Positions 43,801-51,988 of a DNA stretch of 64,000 bases are shown here, piece by piece. The position numbers and the translations under genes are program-made. The notes beneath the pieces are model-generated. The model had not been told where the DNA came from. It saw only the letters and a program-made list of their open reading frames with translations, and did not search any database. The stretch comes from Mycobacterium simiae (GTDB taxonomy: Bacteria; Actinomycetota; Actinomycetes; Mycobacteriales; Mycobacteriaceae): NCBI RefSeq assembly GCF_010727605.1, contig NZ_AP022568.1:2356001-2420000 (forward strand). The letters run 5' to 3'. Within the stretch, counting starts at the first letter, position 1. Every line of letters begins with the position of its first letter.

Positions 43801-45731
43801 TGACCCTGACCGGGGGCGCGGCGGTGACCGCGTTGGCGTTGCTGCGCCGCGCGTCGCTGCGTCAAGCGGTCGCCGACGGCGTCGCGATCGCGGTCGCCGC
43901 GGTGCCGGAGGGCCTGCCGCTGGTGGCCACGTTGTCCCAGTTGGCCGCCGCGCAGCGCTTGACGGCGCGCGGTGTGCTGGTCCGCTCGCCGCGCACTATC
44001 GAGGCGCTGGGGCGCGTCGACACTGTGTGTTTCGACAAGACCGGCACGCTCACCGAGAACCGGTTGCGGGTGCTTTGTGCGGTGCCGCACGACGCCCGCC
44101 CGGGCGATGCCTTCCCGGAGGCCGAGGATCCGCGGTCGGCGGCCGTGCTGCGGGCAGCCGCGTGGGCCTCCTCCCAGCCCCAAAACGGGCAAGGCCACGC
44201 CCATGCCACCGACGAGGCCATCATCACCGCCGCGAGTTTCCTGCTGACCAAGAACAATTCGGGCTGGCAGCTGCTCGCTGAAGTGCCCTTCGAATCCAGC
44301 CGTGGGTATGCCGCCTCGATCGGCACCCTCGGCTCGGACCCGGACGCGCCGGTGCTGATGCTCAAGGGCGCCCCGGAGATCGTGCTGCCCCGCTGCCGGT
44401 TCACCGACCCGGCGGCCGACCGCGCGCACGCCGAATCCGTGGTACGCGGGCTCGCCGAACGGGGCTTGCGGGTACTGGCGGTGGCGCGCCGCCCTTGGCC
44501 GAACGGAACCACCCACGACGAGGACACCGACGTCGACGCCGTCGATGCCACCGCCCACGATCTGGAGCTGCTGGGCTATGTCGGCCTGGCGGATACCGCG
44601 CGAGCCTCGTCGCGTCCGCTGATCGAAGCGTTGGAGGCGGCCGGTCGTGACGTCGTACTGATCACCGGTGACCACCCGATCACCGCGCGGGCGATCGCAC
44701 GTCAGCTGGGACTGCCGGCGGATGCACGGGTGGTCACCGGGGCGGAGCTGGCCGGCCTCGATGAGGACGCCTGCGCCAAGATGGTCGCCGATGTCCAGGT
44801 GTTCGCCCGCGTCAGCCCGGAGCAGAAGGTACAGATCGTCGCGGCGCTGCAGCGCTGTGGCCGGGTGACGGCGATGGTCGGCGACGGCGCCAACGACGCC
44901 GCCGCGATCCGGATGGCCGACGTGGGTATCGGCGTCAGTGGCCGCGGGTCGTCGGCCGCCCGCGGCGCGGCCGATATCGTCTTGACCGACCGGGATTTGA
45001 GTGTCCTGCTCGACGCGCTGGTCGAGGGCCGGAGCATGTGGGCAGGGGTTCGCGATGCCGTGACGATCCTGGTCGGCGGCAACGTGGGCGAGGTGCTGTT
45101 CACCATCATCGGGACCGCGTTCGGTCAGGGCCGCGCGCCGGTAGGGACCCGGCAGCTGCTGCTGGTGAACTTACTCACCGACATGTTCCCGGCGCTGGCG
45201 GTCGCCGTCACATCGCAATACGCCGAGCCCGAGGAAGCGGAGTACGACACGCAGGAGGCGGCCGAAAATGCGCGGGCTGCACACCGTCTCGCCGTGCTGA
45301 CCGGACCGCGGCCGTCACTCGACGCACCCTTGATGCGCCAAATCATCACCCGGGGTGTCGTCACCGCCGCGGGCGCGACAGCAGCTTGGGGCATCGGGCG
45401 TTACACGCCGGGCAGCGAACGTCGCACGGCGACAATGGGATTGGCCGCGCTGGTGACAACGCAGCTGGCGCAGACGCTGCTGACACGCCAGCACAGCCCG
45501 CTGGTGGTGGCGACCGCGCTGGGCAGTGCGGGCGTGCTGGTCGGCATTATTCAAACACCGGTGGTCAGCCAGTTCTTCGGCTGCACACCGTTGGGCCCGG
45601 TCGCCTGGTCCGGCGTGGTCGGAGCGACGGCCGGCGCCACCGCGATCTCCTGGCTGGCACCGAACTGGCTGAACAAGACGATCGGGGTATTGCAGCCGAT
45701 CGACGAGTCCGAGGACGAGCCGGACGCCTAG
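40878..45731 (+). CDS. ctpI: Very large P-type ATPase CtpI
   Basis: 1617 residues, close to M. tuberculosis CtpI (Rv0107c). The N-terminal 650-700 residues form a mycobacterial extension with Ala-rich helices and repeated, partly degenerate P-type-like segments (for example AIADVGVALDDPRAATPW resembling the ADVGIAL motif). The working core follows: TGES near 897, phosphorylation site DKTGTLTEN near 1053, MVGDGANDAAAI near 1334, and C-terminal membrane helices. The ion is not evident; no CPC metal motif is seen in the core helix (VAAVPEGLPLVAT), which resembles Ca2+/Mg2+-type pumps. ATG 40878. It overlaps the convergent synthetase by 4 bp. Confidence 0.92.
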   Translation: MKIPGVSGVVAGVTGGAAQLVKAGVSTAAGAAGAVQLLASPVVELAGPVVQSVATSTGRALGMNMSADGSPERIRPPVRWRSGQRVHLDLDPLLPFARWYEYSAVVEEPVRRIPGVAHAHVEGALGRLVVELARGADNDAVVEEVRSTVADIAADLASSKSDLPASAPFADPGNPLAILVPFTAAALDMVAVTAALTGWVARLPAAPQTTRAAAALINHQPRMVSILESRLGRVGTDVMLAAATAAAHGLTHSFGTPLLDMTQRTLQIAEAAAHRRVWRDREPHLASPDRPQAPVVPVISSAGVKSQMPRHSWGAAAAGEASHVVVGGTIDAAMDKEKGSMAGPVESYVDSAANGSLIAAASALVAGGGTEDAAAAIEAGVPRAAHVGRQAFAATLGRGLANDGQLVLDPGALRRLDRVKVVVIDGAALRGDHRAVLRSIGEAPGWDDDRVYEVADALLHGEEAPEPDQDELPATGAQLRWVPAQGPSAMPAQGLETADLVVDGERVGKVEVGWEVDPYAIPLLQTANRTGARVVLRHVAGTEDLTASVAATHPPGTPLLSVVRELRADRGPVLLITAVHRDFASTDTLAALAIADVGVALDDPRAATPWTADIITGTDLAAAVRMLSAIPVARSTSESAVHLAQGGTTLAGLLLVTGTDQNQNKNPVSFRRWLNPVNAAAATALVAGTFSASRVLRLPDPTPQPLTAWHALDPEIVYSRLAGGARPMAVQSLTPSWRRRLDDLSYSPPFAGLRGPLHSVARLAAATRVELADPLTPILAVGAAASAIVGSNIDALLVAGVMTVNAITGGAQRLRAEAAAAELFAEQDQLVRRVVVPAVATTRRRLEAARHATRTATVSAKSLRPGDVIDLAAPEVVPADARLLIAEDLEVDESLLTGESLPVDKQVEPVAVNDPERASMLFEGSTIVAGHARAIVVATGVNTAAHRAISAVADVETSAGVQARLRELTSKVLPLTLTGGAAVTALALLRRASLRQAVADGVAIAVAAVPEGLPLVATLSQLAAAQRLTARGVLVRSPRTIEALGRVDTVCFDKTGTLTENRLRVLCAVPHDARPGDAFPEAEDPRSAAVLRAAAWASSQPQNGQGHAHATDEAIITAASFLLTKNNSGWQLLAEVPFESSRGYAASIGTLGSDPDAPVLMLKGAPEIVLPRCRFTDPAADRAHAESVVRGLAERGLRVLAVARRPWPNGTTHDEDTDVDAVDATAHDLELLGYVGLADTARASSRPLIEALEAAGRDVVLITGDHPITARAIARQLGLPADARVVTGAELAGLDEDACAKMVADVQVFARVSPEQKVQIVAALQRCGRVTAMVGDGANDAAAIRMADVGIGVSGRGSSAARGAADIVLTDRDLSVLLDALVEGRSMWAGVRDAVTILVGGNVGEVLFTIIGTAFGQGRAPVGTRQLLLVNLLTDMFPALAVAVTSQYAEPEEAEYDTQEAAENARAAHRLAVLTGPRPSLDAPLMRQIITRGVVTAAGATAAWGIGRYTPGSERRTATMGLAALVTTQLAQTLLTRQHSPLVVATALGSAGVLVGIIQTPVVSQFFGCTPLGPVAWSGVVGATAGATAISWLAPNWLNKTIGVLQPIDESEDEPDA

Positions 45732-47290
45732 GACGTCAGTGCCCTGCGGATGACCTTGCCGGCGGGATTGCGCGGAATGCTGTCGACCAGGTGGATGTCG
45801 CGTGGTTGTTCGAAACGAGAAACCTTGCCCTTGAGGAACTCTCGTAGCGCCGTCACATCGACTTCACGCCCGTCGCGCGGTACCACGAACGCGGCCAGTC
45901 GTCGCCCGAACTGCTCGTCGTCCACTCCGACGACCGCCGTCTCGGCAACGTCGGGATGTTCGGCGAGCGCGTTCTCCAGCGCCCGCGGATAAACGTTCTC
46001 ACCGCCGGACACAATCATGTCGTCCTCGCGGCCGACGATGTAGAGCCGGCCCGCATTGTCGAGGTAGCCCATGTCGCCGGTGCTGGTGTGGCCGTCGATG
46101 ACGTGCTTGCCACCACCGCCGGTGTAGCCGTCTGAGCTCAGTTCACCTCCGACGAAGATGCGGCCGGTCACCCGGGGTCCGACGGGCCGGCCGCTGCGGT
46201 CGTAGATGCGCACCGGGCAGCCCGCGACCGGCCTGCCCACCGTCTCCGGCGCGGCCCGCAGCTCAGCCGGAGTCGCCAGCGAACCGATTCCGACTTCCGT
46301 CGAGCCATACAGGTTGTAAAGGACGTCGCCGTACTCGTCCATGAAGCGGCGCGCCAGGGTCGGGTCGAGTCGGTCTCCGCTGCAGATCACGACTTTCAGC
46401 GATGCCAGCGGGTTTCGCATCCGCACGCGCTGGGGCAGATCCAGGATGCGTGCCAGCATGATCGGCACGACGCTCATCGCGTCGGCGCGGTGCAGGGACG
46501 CCTGAGCGAGCGTTTGTTCGGCGTCGAAGCGGCGACGGGTCAGCATGGTGGCGCCCAGGCTGACCGCGAGTGTCATGATGCCGAACCCGAGGCCGTGAAA
46601 CATTGGCGTTGCCAGGGCAATCCGTGCACCTGCGCGTAGGTGGGTGCGTTCCAGAATCGTCACTCCGGCTCCCAGCCCGGTGCTGATCCGGGGAGTGCGC
46701 GGCGCGCCTTTGGGAATACCGGTGGTGCCCGACGTGAGTAACACAATGCGACCCGACGGTGCGACCTTGGGACGTGACCTGCCCGCAGCCGGCGGAGCCT
46801 CGGCCGGGTCGAGCACCTGAATCGACGGCAGGGCGTCACGAATGTGACCGGCAAACTCGTTGTCGCACAACATCGTTGCCACCTGGTGTGTGCCGAGCGC
46901 ACCGGCCAGAGCATCGCTGCGAAACTCGGTGTTCACTAGCACCACATCCGCTCCGACCAGCGCGGTGGCGAACACGGCCGACACGAAATCACGACCGTTT
47001 CGGCACATGACGCCGACCGCCTTGCCCGGTCCGGCGCCGGTGTCGACGAGCTGGCGGGCCAGCGATTCGGTTTCGGCCTGCAGCTCGCGATAGTTCAGCG
47101 CCCCGTCGTCGTCGATGATTGCCGTGCGTTGCGGCCAGCGCGCCGCCGCGACCGCCAGCAGCGTGTAAAGGTTTGTGCCAGCGCGATACACCTCGCGCAC
47201 CAGCCGTAGCGCCTGCAGCGGTGCGGGAATCCTCAGCAGCCTCGACGACACCAGCGCGCGGGCGGCGGTGCCGGCCACAGTGCCGCTCAT
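45728..47290 (-). CDS. Acyl-CoA synthetase (FadD type)
   Basis: 520 residues. It has LLTSGTTGIPKGAPRTP (P-loop), NLYGSTEVGIG, TGDMGYLD, GREDDMIVSGGENVYPRALE and the C-terminal lysine in NPAGKVIRRAL. An N-terminal segment of about 40 residues precedes the ligase domain (RLLRIPAPLQALRLVREVYRAG), a pattern seen in mycobacterial FadD12/FadD17-like ligases. ATG 47290 overlaps the stop of the upstream SDR (ATGA), so the two are co-translated. A lipid-activating role coupled to an SDR is likely; substrate unknown. Confidence 0.87.
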   Translation of the reverse strand: MSGTVAGTAARALVSSRLLRIPAPLQALRLVREVYRAGTNLYTLLAVAAARWPQRTAIIDDDGALNYRELQAETESLARQLVDTGAGPGKAVGVMCRNGRDFVSAVFATALVGADVVLVNTEFRSDALAGALGTHQVATMLCDNEFAGHIRDALPSIQVLDPAEAPPAAGRSRPKVAPSGRIVLLTSGTTGIPKGAPRTPRISTGLGAGVTILERTHLRAGARIALATPMFHGLGFGIMTLAVSLGATMLTRRRFDAEQTLAQASLHRADAMSVVPIMLARILDLPQRVRMRNPLASLKVVICSGDRLDPTLARRFMDEYGDVLYNLYGSTEVGIGSLATPAELRAAPETVGRPVAGCPVRIYDRSGRPVGPRVTGRIFVGGELSSDGYTGGGGKHVIDGHTSTGDMGYLDNAGRLYIVGREDDMIVSGGENVYPRALENALAEHPDVAETAVVGVDDEQFGRRLAAFVVPRDGREVDVTALREFLKGKVSRFEQPRDIHLVDSIPRNPAGKVIRRALTS

Positions 47291-48183
47291 CGGTCTTCCT
47301 GGCGCGTGGCCGAGTCCGCCAGGAACCGGCGGTACCACAGCCGGGCGGCCCGTTCGGCCGGTCCGGCCAATAGCACGGAGACCACCTCGGCCGGAAACAC
47401 CCACGGCGGTTCCAGCGTCCGCGGGCGTTCGATGACCGCCTTGCCGATGACGTCGGCGGCCTCCTCGGCGGACAGCCCGGGCAGCCGGCCCAACACCGGC
47501 GTCGGGGTGATCATCCGGGTCCGAACCAGTGCGAAGTAGATCGAGGTGACCTGCACGGCGTCGGCGTGCAGTTCGGGGGCCACGCTGCGCAGCCAGCGGT
47601 CGAACGCGCCCTTGGACGCCTGATAGGCGCCCCACTGCGGACCGGGCACCACCCGCACGCCGACGCTGGACACGTTCACGATCTGGCCGCCGCCGTTTTC
47701 CCGCATGGCCGGTAGCAATCCCAGCAGCAGCCAGATCGGGCCCAGATAGTTGATGTCGATGGTGCGCTGGAAGTCGTGCGGGCGGTCGTACTGCTGATGC
47801 AGTGAGCGGCGCAGCGATTTACCGGCGTTGCTGACCACGATGTCGAGCGGTCCGTGGGTCTCGGTGATCTGCTTGGTCAGCACGTGGACGGCGGCCTCGT
47901 CGCTGAGGTCGGTCGGGTATGCGCTGGCCTGGCCGCCGCCGGCATTGATGGCCGCGGCGAGGTCGTCGAGCCGTTCCGCCGACCGGGCGACCACCAGGAC
48001 CGTGGCCCCGGCCGCGGCGAATCGGCGGGCCGTCGCCTCGCCGATTCCGTAGGACGCGCCGGTGACCAGCACCGTCTTGCCGGAGACGACCGCACGCAGC
48101 TGATCGGGGTCCGACAGCCGTGGCGGATTGGCCAATCGGTCGGTCGCCCTTGTCAACGCCTGACCTATCAAGTTCACCTTCAC
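47287..48183 (-). CDS. SDR family oxidoreductase paired with acyl-CoA synthetase
   Basis: 298 residues. VTGASYGIGEATARRF, SNAGKS, Ser in VNVSSVGV and Tyr-x3-Lys in YQASKGA are present. A 30-residue N-terminal extension and a C-terminal tail with a hydrophobic patch (VFPAEVVSVLLAGPAERAARLW) suggest a membrane-associated lipid-active SDR. ATG 48183 is followed directly by a KVNLIGQAL start usual for this group. It is translationally coupled to the downstream synthetase. Confidence 0.85.
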   Translation of the reverse strand: MKVNLIGQALTRATDRLANPPRLSDPDQLRAVVSGKTVLVTGASYGIGEATARRFAAAGATVLVVARSAERLDDLAAAINAGGGQASAYPTDLSDEAAVHVLTKQITETHGPLDIVVSNAGKSLRRSLHQQYDRPHDFQRTIDINYLGPIWLLLGLLPAMRENGGGQIVNVSSVGVRVVPGPQWGAYQASKGAFDRWLRSVAPELHADAVQVTSIYFALVRTRMITPTPVLGRLPGLSAEEAADVIGKAVIERPRTLEPPWVFPAEVVSVLLAGPAERAARLWYRRFLADSATRQEDR

Positions 48184-48320
48184 ACCGCTTCACCGAGCTG
48201 GCGGGTCGAGTCGTGGTGTAACGCTGTTGTCTTAACGCCCGTGACTCGTAACCTACAGCTACCAGACGGCACGCACCGCCGGAACCACCGGTCGGGGCCA
48301 CCCGGTGTAGCGGCGCTCGG

Positions 48321-49514
48321 TCAGGATTCGCGGCGCTCCGCGTCGGGTGCGGCTTCTTCTGGGGCGCTGCTGATTTCGTCGCACGGATCCTGGTGCCAGT
48401 CACCGAAGGGATCGCGATATCCGCGCCAGTCCTGCGGTGCCGCCATTTCCGCGTCGGTGAGCAGTGCCCCATGTAGGGCGTCGAGGATGTCCGGCGACTC
48501 GGCGCCGCAGACCAGCACCGTCATCGCCGTGTGCCGGTCGCCGAACTGGTATTCCCACTGCAACTCGGCGAACAGGCTGCGTTCCGGGTCGACATTGGCC
48601 ACTTCCCGAGCGGTCATGGCGGCCAGCCACTTTCCCGCGCTGGAAACCCGCAGACCGCCGCCGGCCGATTCCAGCCACATGACCTGGTCGGGCCGGCTGG
48701 CCAGCCAGAGCCGCCCACGGCTGCGCACCACACCGCTCAGCAGCAGATCGACCGCGGCATGCAAGCGTTCCGGGTGGAACGGGCGGCGAGCATTGAACTC
48801 GACGATGCGTACCGGCCCATCCGCGGCAAGCGGCGGCAGTCCGGCCAGCAGCCAGCCATGCGGGTGGTCGCTGCGACCGCGCCGGGAGTTGTCGTCGAGG
48901 TTGGCCAGGGCCACGTCGACCCGCTCCTGCCCCACGGTGATCCGTGACCGCGGGGCGAGCCGACGCAGCACGGCCAGCGTCACCGGATCGGGCCGGGTCA
49001 GCACCAGCAGATCGGCGAACTCCGCCTGGCCGACGACGACCTGGGCCATTGTGCGGCCGTCCGACAGCACCGCGTCCCCGAGCGCACGATGAAGCCAGGT
49101 GCGGGTATCGATGCATGTCACCACGCCCGCGATCGCCACGTCCAGGGCGGCCGGGCCCTCCGGGTAGCCGAGGCCGACGTTCACCCGGACGTGGTTGATC
49201 GCGACGCAGATGGGTTCCGGCTCGAGCCACGGGGCCAGATGCACGACAATGCGCTCGACCCCGTCGCGATGAGCTAGCTTGCGCAGCAGCACCAAGAGGT
49301 CGTTGCGTACGGTGCACGACACGCACCCGTGCGCCAATTCCAAGGCGTCCTCGGCGGTGCTCAGTTCGCCGCGCCGCAGCATGCTCGTCGTCCGTCGCAC
49401 GACGTGGCCGTCGAATTGGTGCTCGACGACCACGGTTCCGGACCGGCACAGCAGCCCGCCTGTCACCGCGTCCGTGTCGCCCTGCCCCGCTACCAAAACC
49501 ACCGGCGCCCGCAT
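48321..49514 (-). CDS. Zinc-regulated CobW/COG0523-like protein without P-loop (Rv0106-like, Mrf candidate)
   Basis: 397 residues with the COG0523 layout: a CxxC metal motif GCVSCTV near 64-67 (family CxCC-like) and a C-terminal CobW domain (RPFHPERLHAAVD). The nucleotide-binding P-loop is degenerate: GQGDTDAVTGG stands where GxxGxGKT is expected, so GTP hydrolysis is doubtful. It resembles M. tuberculosis Rv0106. From memory, the mycobacterial ribosome-hibernation cofactor Mrf belongs to this zinc-repressed group; I could not verify that this is its orthologue. ATG 49514 lies 11 bp from a Zur box. Confidence 0.8.
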   Translation of the reverse strand: MRAPVVLVAGQGDTDAVTGGLLCRSGTVVVEHQFDGHVVRRTTSMLRRGELSTAEDALELAHGCVSCTVRNDLLVLLRKLAHRDGVERIVVHLAPWLEPEPICVAINHVRVNVGLGYPEGPAALDVAIAGVVTCIDTRTWLHRALGDAVLSDGRTMAQVVVGQAEFADLLVLTRPDPVTLAVLRRLAPRSRITVGQERVDVALANLDDNSRRGRSDHPHGWLLAGLPPLAADGPVRIVEFNARRPFHPERLHAAVDLLLSGVVRSRGRLWLASRPDQVMWLESAGGGLRVSSAGKWLAAMTAREVANVDPERSLFAELQWEYQFGDRHTAMTVLVCGAESPDILDALHGALLTDAEMAAPQDWRGYRDPFGDWHQDPCDEISSAPEEAAPDAERRES

Positions 49515-49524
49515 CCCGACTCCT

Positions 49525-49545
49525 TATTGCAAACGATTTTCATTA
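49525..49545. promoter_or_regulatory. Zur box upstream of the CobW-like gene
   Basis: Imperfect 21-bp palindrome centred at 49535, core TTGCAAACGATTTTCA, with seven of ten paired positions matching. It fits the mycobacterial Zur (FurB) consensus TGAAAATGATTTTCA. It lies 11 bp before the CobW-like start, so zinc-loaded Zur would block that promoter. Confidence 0.8.
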
Positions 49546-49580
49546 ACGCCGTTGCCACGGTACAGTGCGGGGCGGGGCCT

Positions 49581-49601
49581 TGTCGAAAATGATTTTCAAT
49601 A
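49581..49601. promoter_or_regulatory. Zur box upstream of the zinc-independent ribosomal operon
   Basis: Near-consensus palindrome centred at 49591 with core GAAAATGATTTTC, a perfect 6-1-6 inverted repeat. It ends 31 bp before the rpmB start. Its centre is 56 bp from that of the divergent Zur box, so two Zur dimers could shut both directions when zinc is plentiful. Confidence 0.88.
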
Positions 49602-49632
49602 ACTGGGGTGGTCCTGGAAAGGAGCCGTCGTC

Positions 49633-49869
49633 ATGCCCATGCGGTGTCAGGTGACCGGTCGCACGGTCGGGTTCGGTAATTCGGTGTCGCATTCGCATCG
49701 ACGAACCCGACGGCGGTGGTCCCCCAATATCCAGACCAAGACCTACTTTCTGCCCTCGGAGGGCCGGCGCATCACGTTGCGTGTGAGCGCTAAGGGCATC
49801 AAGGTCGTCGATCGCGACGGCATCGAGGCCGTCGTCGCCCGATTGCGCCGAGAAGGACAGCGCATCTGA
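49633..49869 (+). CDS. rpmB2: Ribosomal protein L28, zinc-independent paralogue
   Basis: 78 residues. [25 protein letters not shown] and the C-terminal [19 protein letters not shown] are L28 hallmarks. Only one cysteine remains (residue 5), so the four-Cys zinc site of the canonical protein is absent. It is made under zinc starvation to replace the zinc-binding L28 and free zinc. ATG 49633 has GGAAAGGAG upstream. Its stop overlaps the next start. It resembles M. tuberculosis RpmB2 (Rv2058c). Confidence 0.93.
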   Translation: MPMRCQVTGRTVGFGNSVSHSHRRTRRRWSPNIQTKTYFLPSEGRRITLRVSAKGIKVVDRDGIEAVVARLRREGQRI

Positions 49870-50033
49870 TGGCGCGCAACGAAATTCGTCCCCTGGTCAA
49901 GCTGCGTTCCACCGCCGGCACTGGCTACACCTACATCACCCGCAAGAACCGGCGCAACGATCCCGACCGGCTCACGCTGCGCAAGTATGACCCAGTCGTG
50001 CGCCGCCACGTCGAGTTCCGGGAAGAGCGCTGA
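49869..50033 (+). CDS. rpmG1: Ribosomal protein L33, zinc-independent paralogue
   Basis: 54 residues, starting at the ATG overlapping the L28 stop. The sequence [20 protein letters not shown], then [21 protein letters not shown] is typical L33. There are no cysteines, whereas the zinc form has two CxxC pairs. It lies in the middle of the four-gene operon with single-base overlaps on both sides (TGATG). It corresponds to M. tuberculosis RpmG1 (Rv2057c). Confidence 0.93.
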   Translation: MARNEIRPLVKLRSTAGTGYTYITRKNRRNDPDRLTLRKYDPVVRRHVEFREER

Positions 50034-50338
50034 TGGCCAAGAAATCCAAGATAGTCAAGAACGACCAGCGCCGCGCACTGGTCGCGCGCTACGCGCAGCG
50101 GCGCGCGAGCCTCAAGGAGATCATTCGATCGCCGCGCAGCACACCAGCAGAACGGCTGGCCGCGCAGCAAGCACTGGCCCGCCAGCCACGCGACGCCAGC
50201 GGGGTGCGGATCCGCAACCGGGACTCGATCGATGGCCGGCCGCGGGGGCACCTGCGCAAGTTCGGGTTGTCTCGCGTGCGGGTGCGCGAACTGGCCCATC
50301 GCGGGGAACTGCCCGGCATCCGGAAAGCGAGTTGGTGA
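50033..50338 (+). CDS. rpsN2: Ribosomal protein S14, zinc-independent paralogue
   Basis: 101 residues, the long form of S14. [21 protein letters not shown] and the C-terminal [34 protein letters not shown] are diagnostic. There are no cysteines, whereas the short zinc form of S14 has a CxxC-x-CxxC site. It is coupled to L33 (TGATG) and directly followed by S18. It corresponds to M. tuberculosis RpsN2 (Rv2056c). Confidence 0.94.
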   Translation: MAKKSKIVKNDQRRALVARYAQRRASLKEIIRSPRSTPAERLAAQQALARQPRDASGVRIRNRDSIDGRPRGHLRKFGLSRVRVRELAHRGELPGIRKASW

Positions 50339-50593
50339 ATGGCGGGCAAATCGAGGCGCCCAAATAAGCCGGTGTCGGCGGAGAACCGGAAGAACCTACT
50401 TGCCAGCCTCGGTCTGGCGACCATCGATTACAAGGACACCAACACATTACGGGTGTTCATCTCCGACCGGGGCAAGATTCGGTCGCGGCGCGTCACCGGT
50501 CTGACAGTCCGGCAGCAACGACAGGTCGCGACCGCCATCAAGAACGCGCGCGAGGTGGCGCTGTTGCCCTATCCCGCGACCACCCGAGGTTAG
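50339..50593 (+). CDS. rpsR2: Ribosomal protein S18, zinc-independent paralogue
   Basis: 84 residues, no cysteines. [50 protein letters not shown] is the S18 core. Its ATG directly follows the S14 stop. It ends the Zur-controlled operon and overlaps the convergent acyl reductase gene by 4 bp. It corresponds to M. tuberculosis RpsR2 (Rv2055c). Confidence 0.93.
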   Translation: MAGKSRRPNKPVSAENRKNLLASLGLATIDYKDTNTLRVFISDRGKIRSRRVTGLTVRQQRQVATAIKNAREVALLPYPATTRG

Positions 50594-51987
50594 TCCCGAA
50601 CGAATCCCTTGTTGCACATCAAGAAGTCCGCCAGAAATCCGTCGTGCGGAATGCTGGGTGCGCTGTAGTGCGTCGGGTGGTTTCCCCGATAGACGTTGCG
50701 CACCGTCGGTTCACCCAGTAAACCGTCGATCAGGCTGTCGTCATCGGTAATCACGGTGATCACCAACGATTTTCGTAGCGGCTCCAGGCCATCGCCCCGT
50801 GACCACGGCGAGATCCACACGCAGGGGAACGGTAGTTCGACGTTGAGCTTGTCGACATCTGGTTCGGTCAGCAGATGCACGGCCGGACGCAGGGCGGCGC
50901 AGCCGTCGCCCAGGACGGCGACCACCTGATCGGCGCCGCGCAACGCAGTCGCGCCGGCGGCCTTGACCGCCAGGTAGTCCGCGGTCGCCTGCGCCTTTGC
51001 GACGGGCTGAGTGGGCAGGACGGCGCGCTCATCGTCGGTCGGCATCGGCTCGATCGCCGACAGCCGTTCAGCGACGGCCGCGGCGAGTGGGGCGGGGTCG
51101 CCCTCGTACAACACCGCGGTGGTGTTGACGCAGGCCATCCCGCCCAGGCTCCCGATCGACTCGACAACCATGTCGAGGTGGTCGCGCCAATCCTGGCTCG
51201 CCGTGATCAGTATCTTCGCGCGGCCGGGCCCGTTGACCAACACCGTCGAATCACCGGCGTATTTGTCCACGACGTCTTGACCGCCGTACACCAGGGCGAG
51301 GTCGGCGGCCCGGATGACCTCGTCGGCCCCGCGGTGGTCGGTCGGCAGAAAGGTCACATCTTCGTTCCGAAAGCCCGCCTGTCGGAACGCATTAACCAGT
51401 CGGTACCCGGTCAGTGGTTCGCGTCGGGAGGGGCGCACCGCGACGCGGTAACCCAGGGCGAGCGCTTGCGGCCAGGTGCCGTGCACCCCCGCGCCGTTTC
51501 CGGCAGCGTGCACGGCAAAGACCTCGCCGCGGCGTGTCCACACCGCGGCGCCGGCGCGGGTGCGTTCCTCGCGCCAGTCACCGGCCGCGCCGACCGGTTG
51601 TGCGGGCCGCACCGCATCGACGGCATGAGCCACCGCATCAGCAACACCGTGTGCGGCGGCACGGGTGACCGCGATCGGCGCACCCGAAATCCGGCTGGTC
51701 AGTGCGACATACCCGGCGAAGTCCATGCCCCCGATGACGCCGGTAAGGAAGATCTGGGCCGCCTTGGCCAGTGCGCTTTCGCGCCGCCCAACGGGCAATG
51801 GGACCGCCTTGCGCTGGGCGTTGATGGTGCGTGCCACATACAGCGGCGGCACCACGCTCAATTCGGCAACCGGCGTGCCCGCCGTGGTGGCGATGACCTC
51901 CCGGGTGCGGGTCCGATACTCGCCGTCGGCTCCGAGCGCGTCAATAGCCGCCAATTCGGCGGTAACGCTTCGGGTTTCGCCGCTCAC
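50590..51987 (-). CDS. Acyl-CoA reductase, LuxC-like
   Basis: 465 residues with an aldehyde-dehydrogenase-like fold. It has the mid-protein block [50 protein letters not shown], and a probable catalytic cysteine in [17 protein letters not shown], which matches the position of the LuxC thioester cysteine. LuxC enzymes reduce activated fatty acids to aldehydes with NADPH. It is preceded by an AMP-binding partner, 1 bp away, as luxC and luxE cooperate in luminous bacteria, but no luciferase genes are present. Start GTG 51987. Confidence 0.65.
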   Translation of the reverse strand: MSGETRSVTAELAAIDALGADGEYRTRTREVIATTAGTPVAELSVVPPLYVARTINAQRKAVPLPVGRRESALAKAAQIFLTGVIGGMDFAGYVALTSRISGAPIAVTRAAAHGVADAVAHAVDAVRPAQPVGAAGDWREERTRAGAAVWTRRGEVFAVHAAGNGAGVHGTWPQALALGYRVAVRPSRREPLTGYRLVNAFRQAGFRNEDVTFLPTDHRGADEVIRAADLALVYGGQDVVDKYAGDSTVLVNGPGRAKILITASQDWRDHLDMVVESIGSLGGMACVNTTAVLYEGDPAPLAAAVAERLSAIEPMPTDDERAVLPTQPVAKAQATADYLAVKAAGATALRGADQVVAVLGDGCAALRPAVHLLTEPDVDKLNVELPFPCVWISPWSRGDGLEPLRKSLVITVITDDDSLIDGLLGEPTVRNVYRGNHPTHYSAPSIPHDGFLADFLMCNKGFVRD

Positions 51988-51988
51988 G

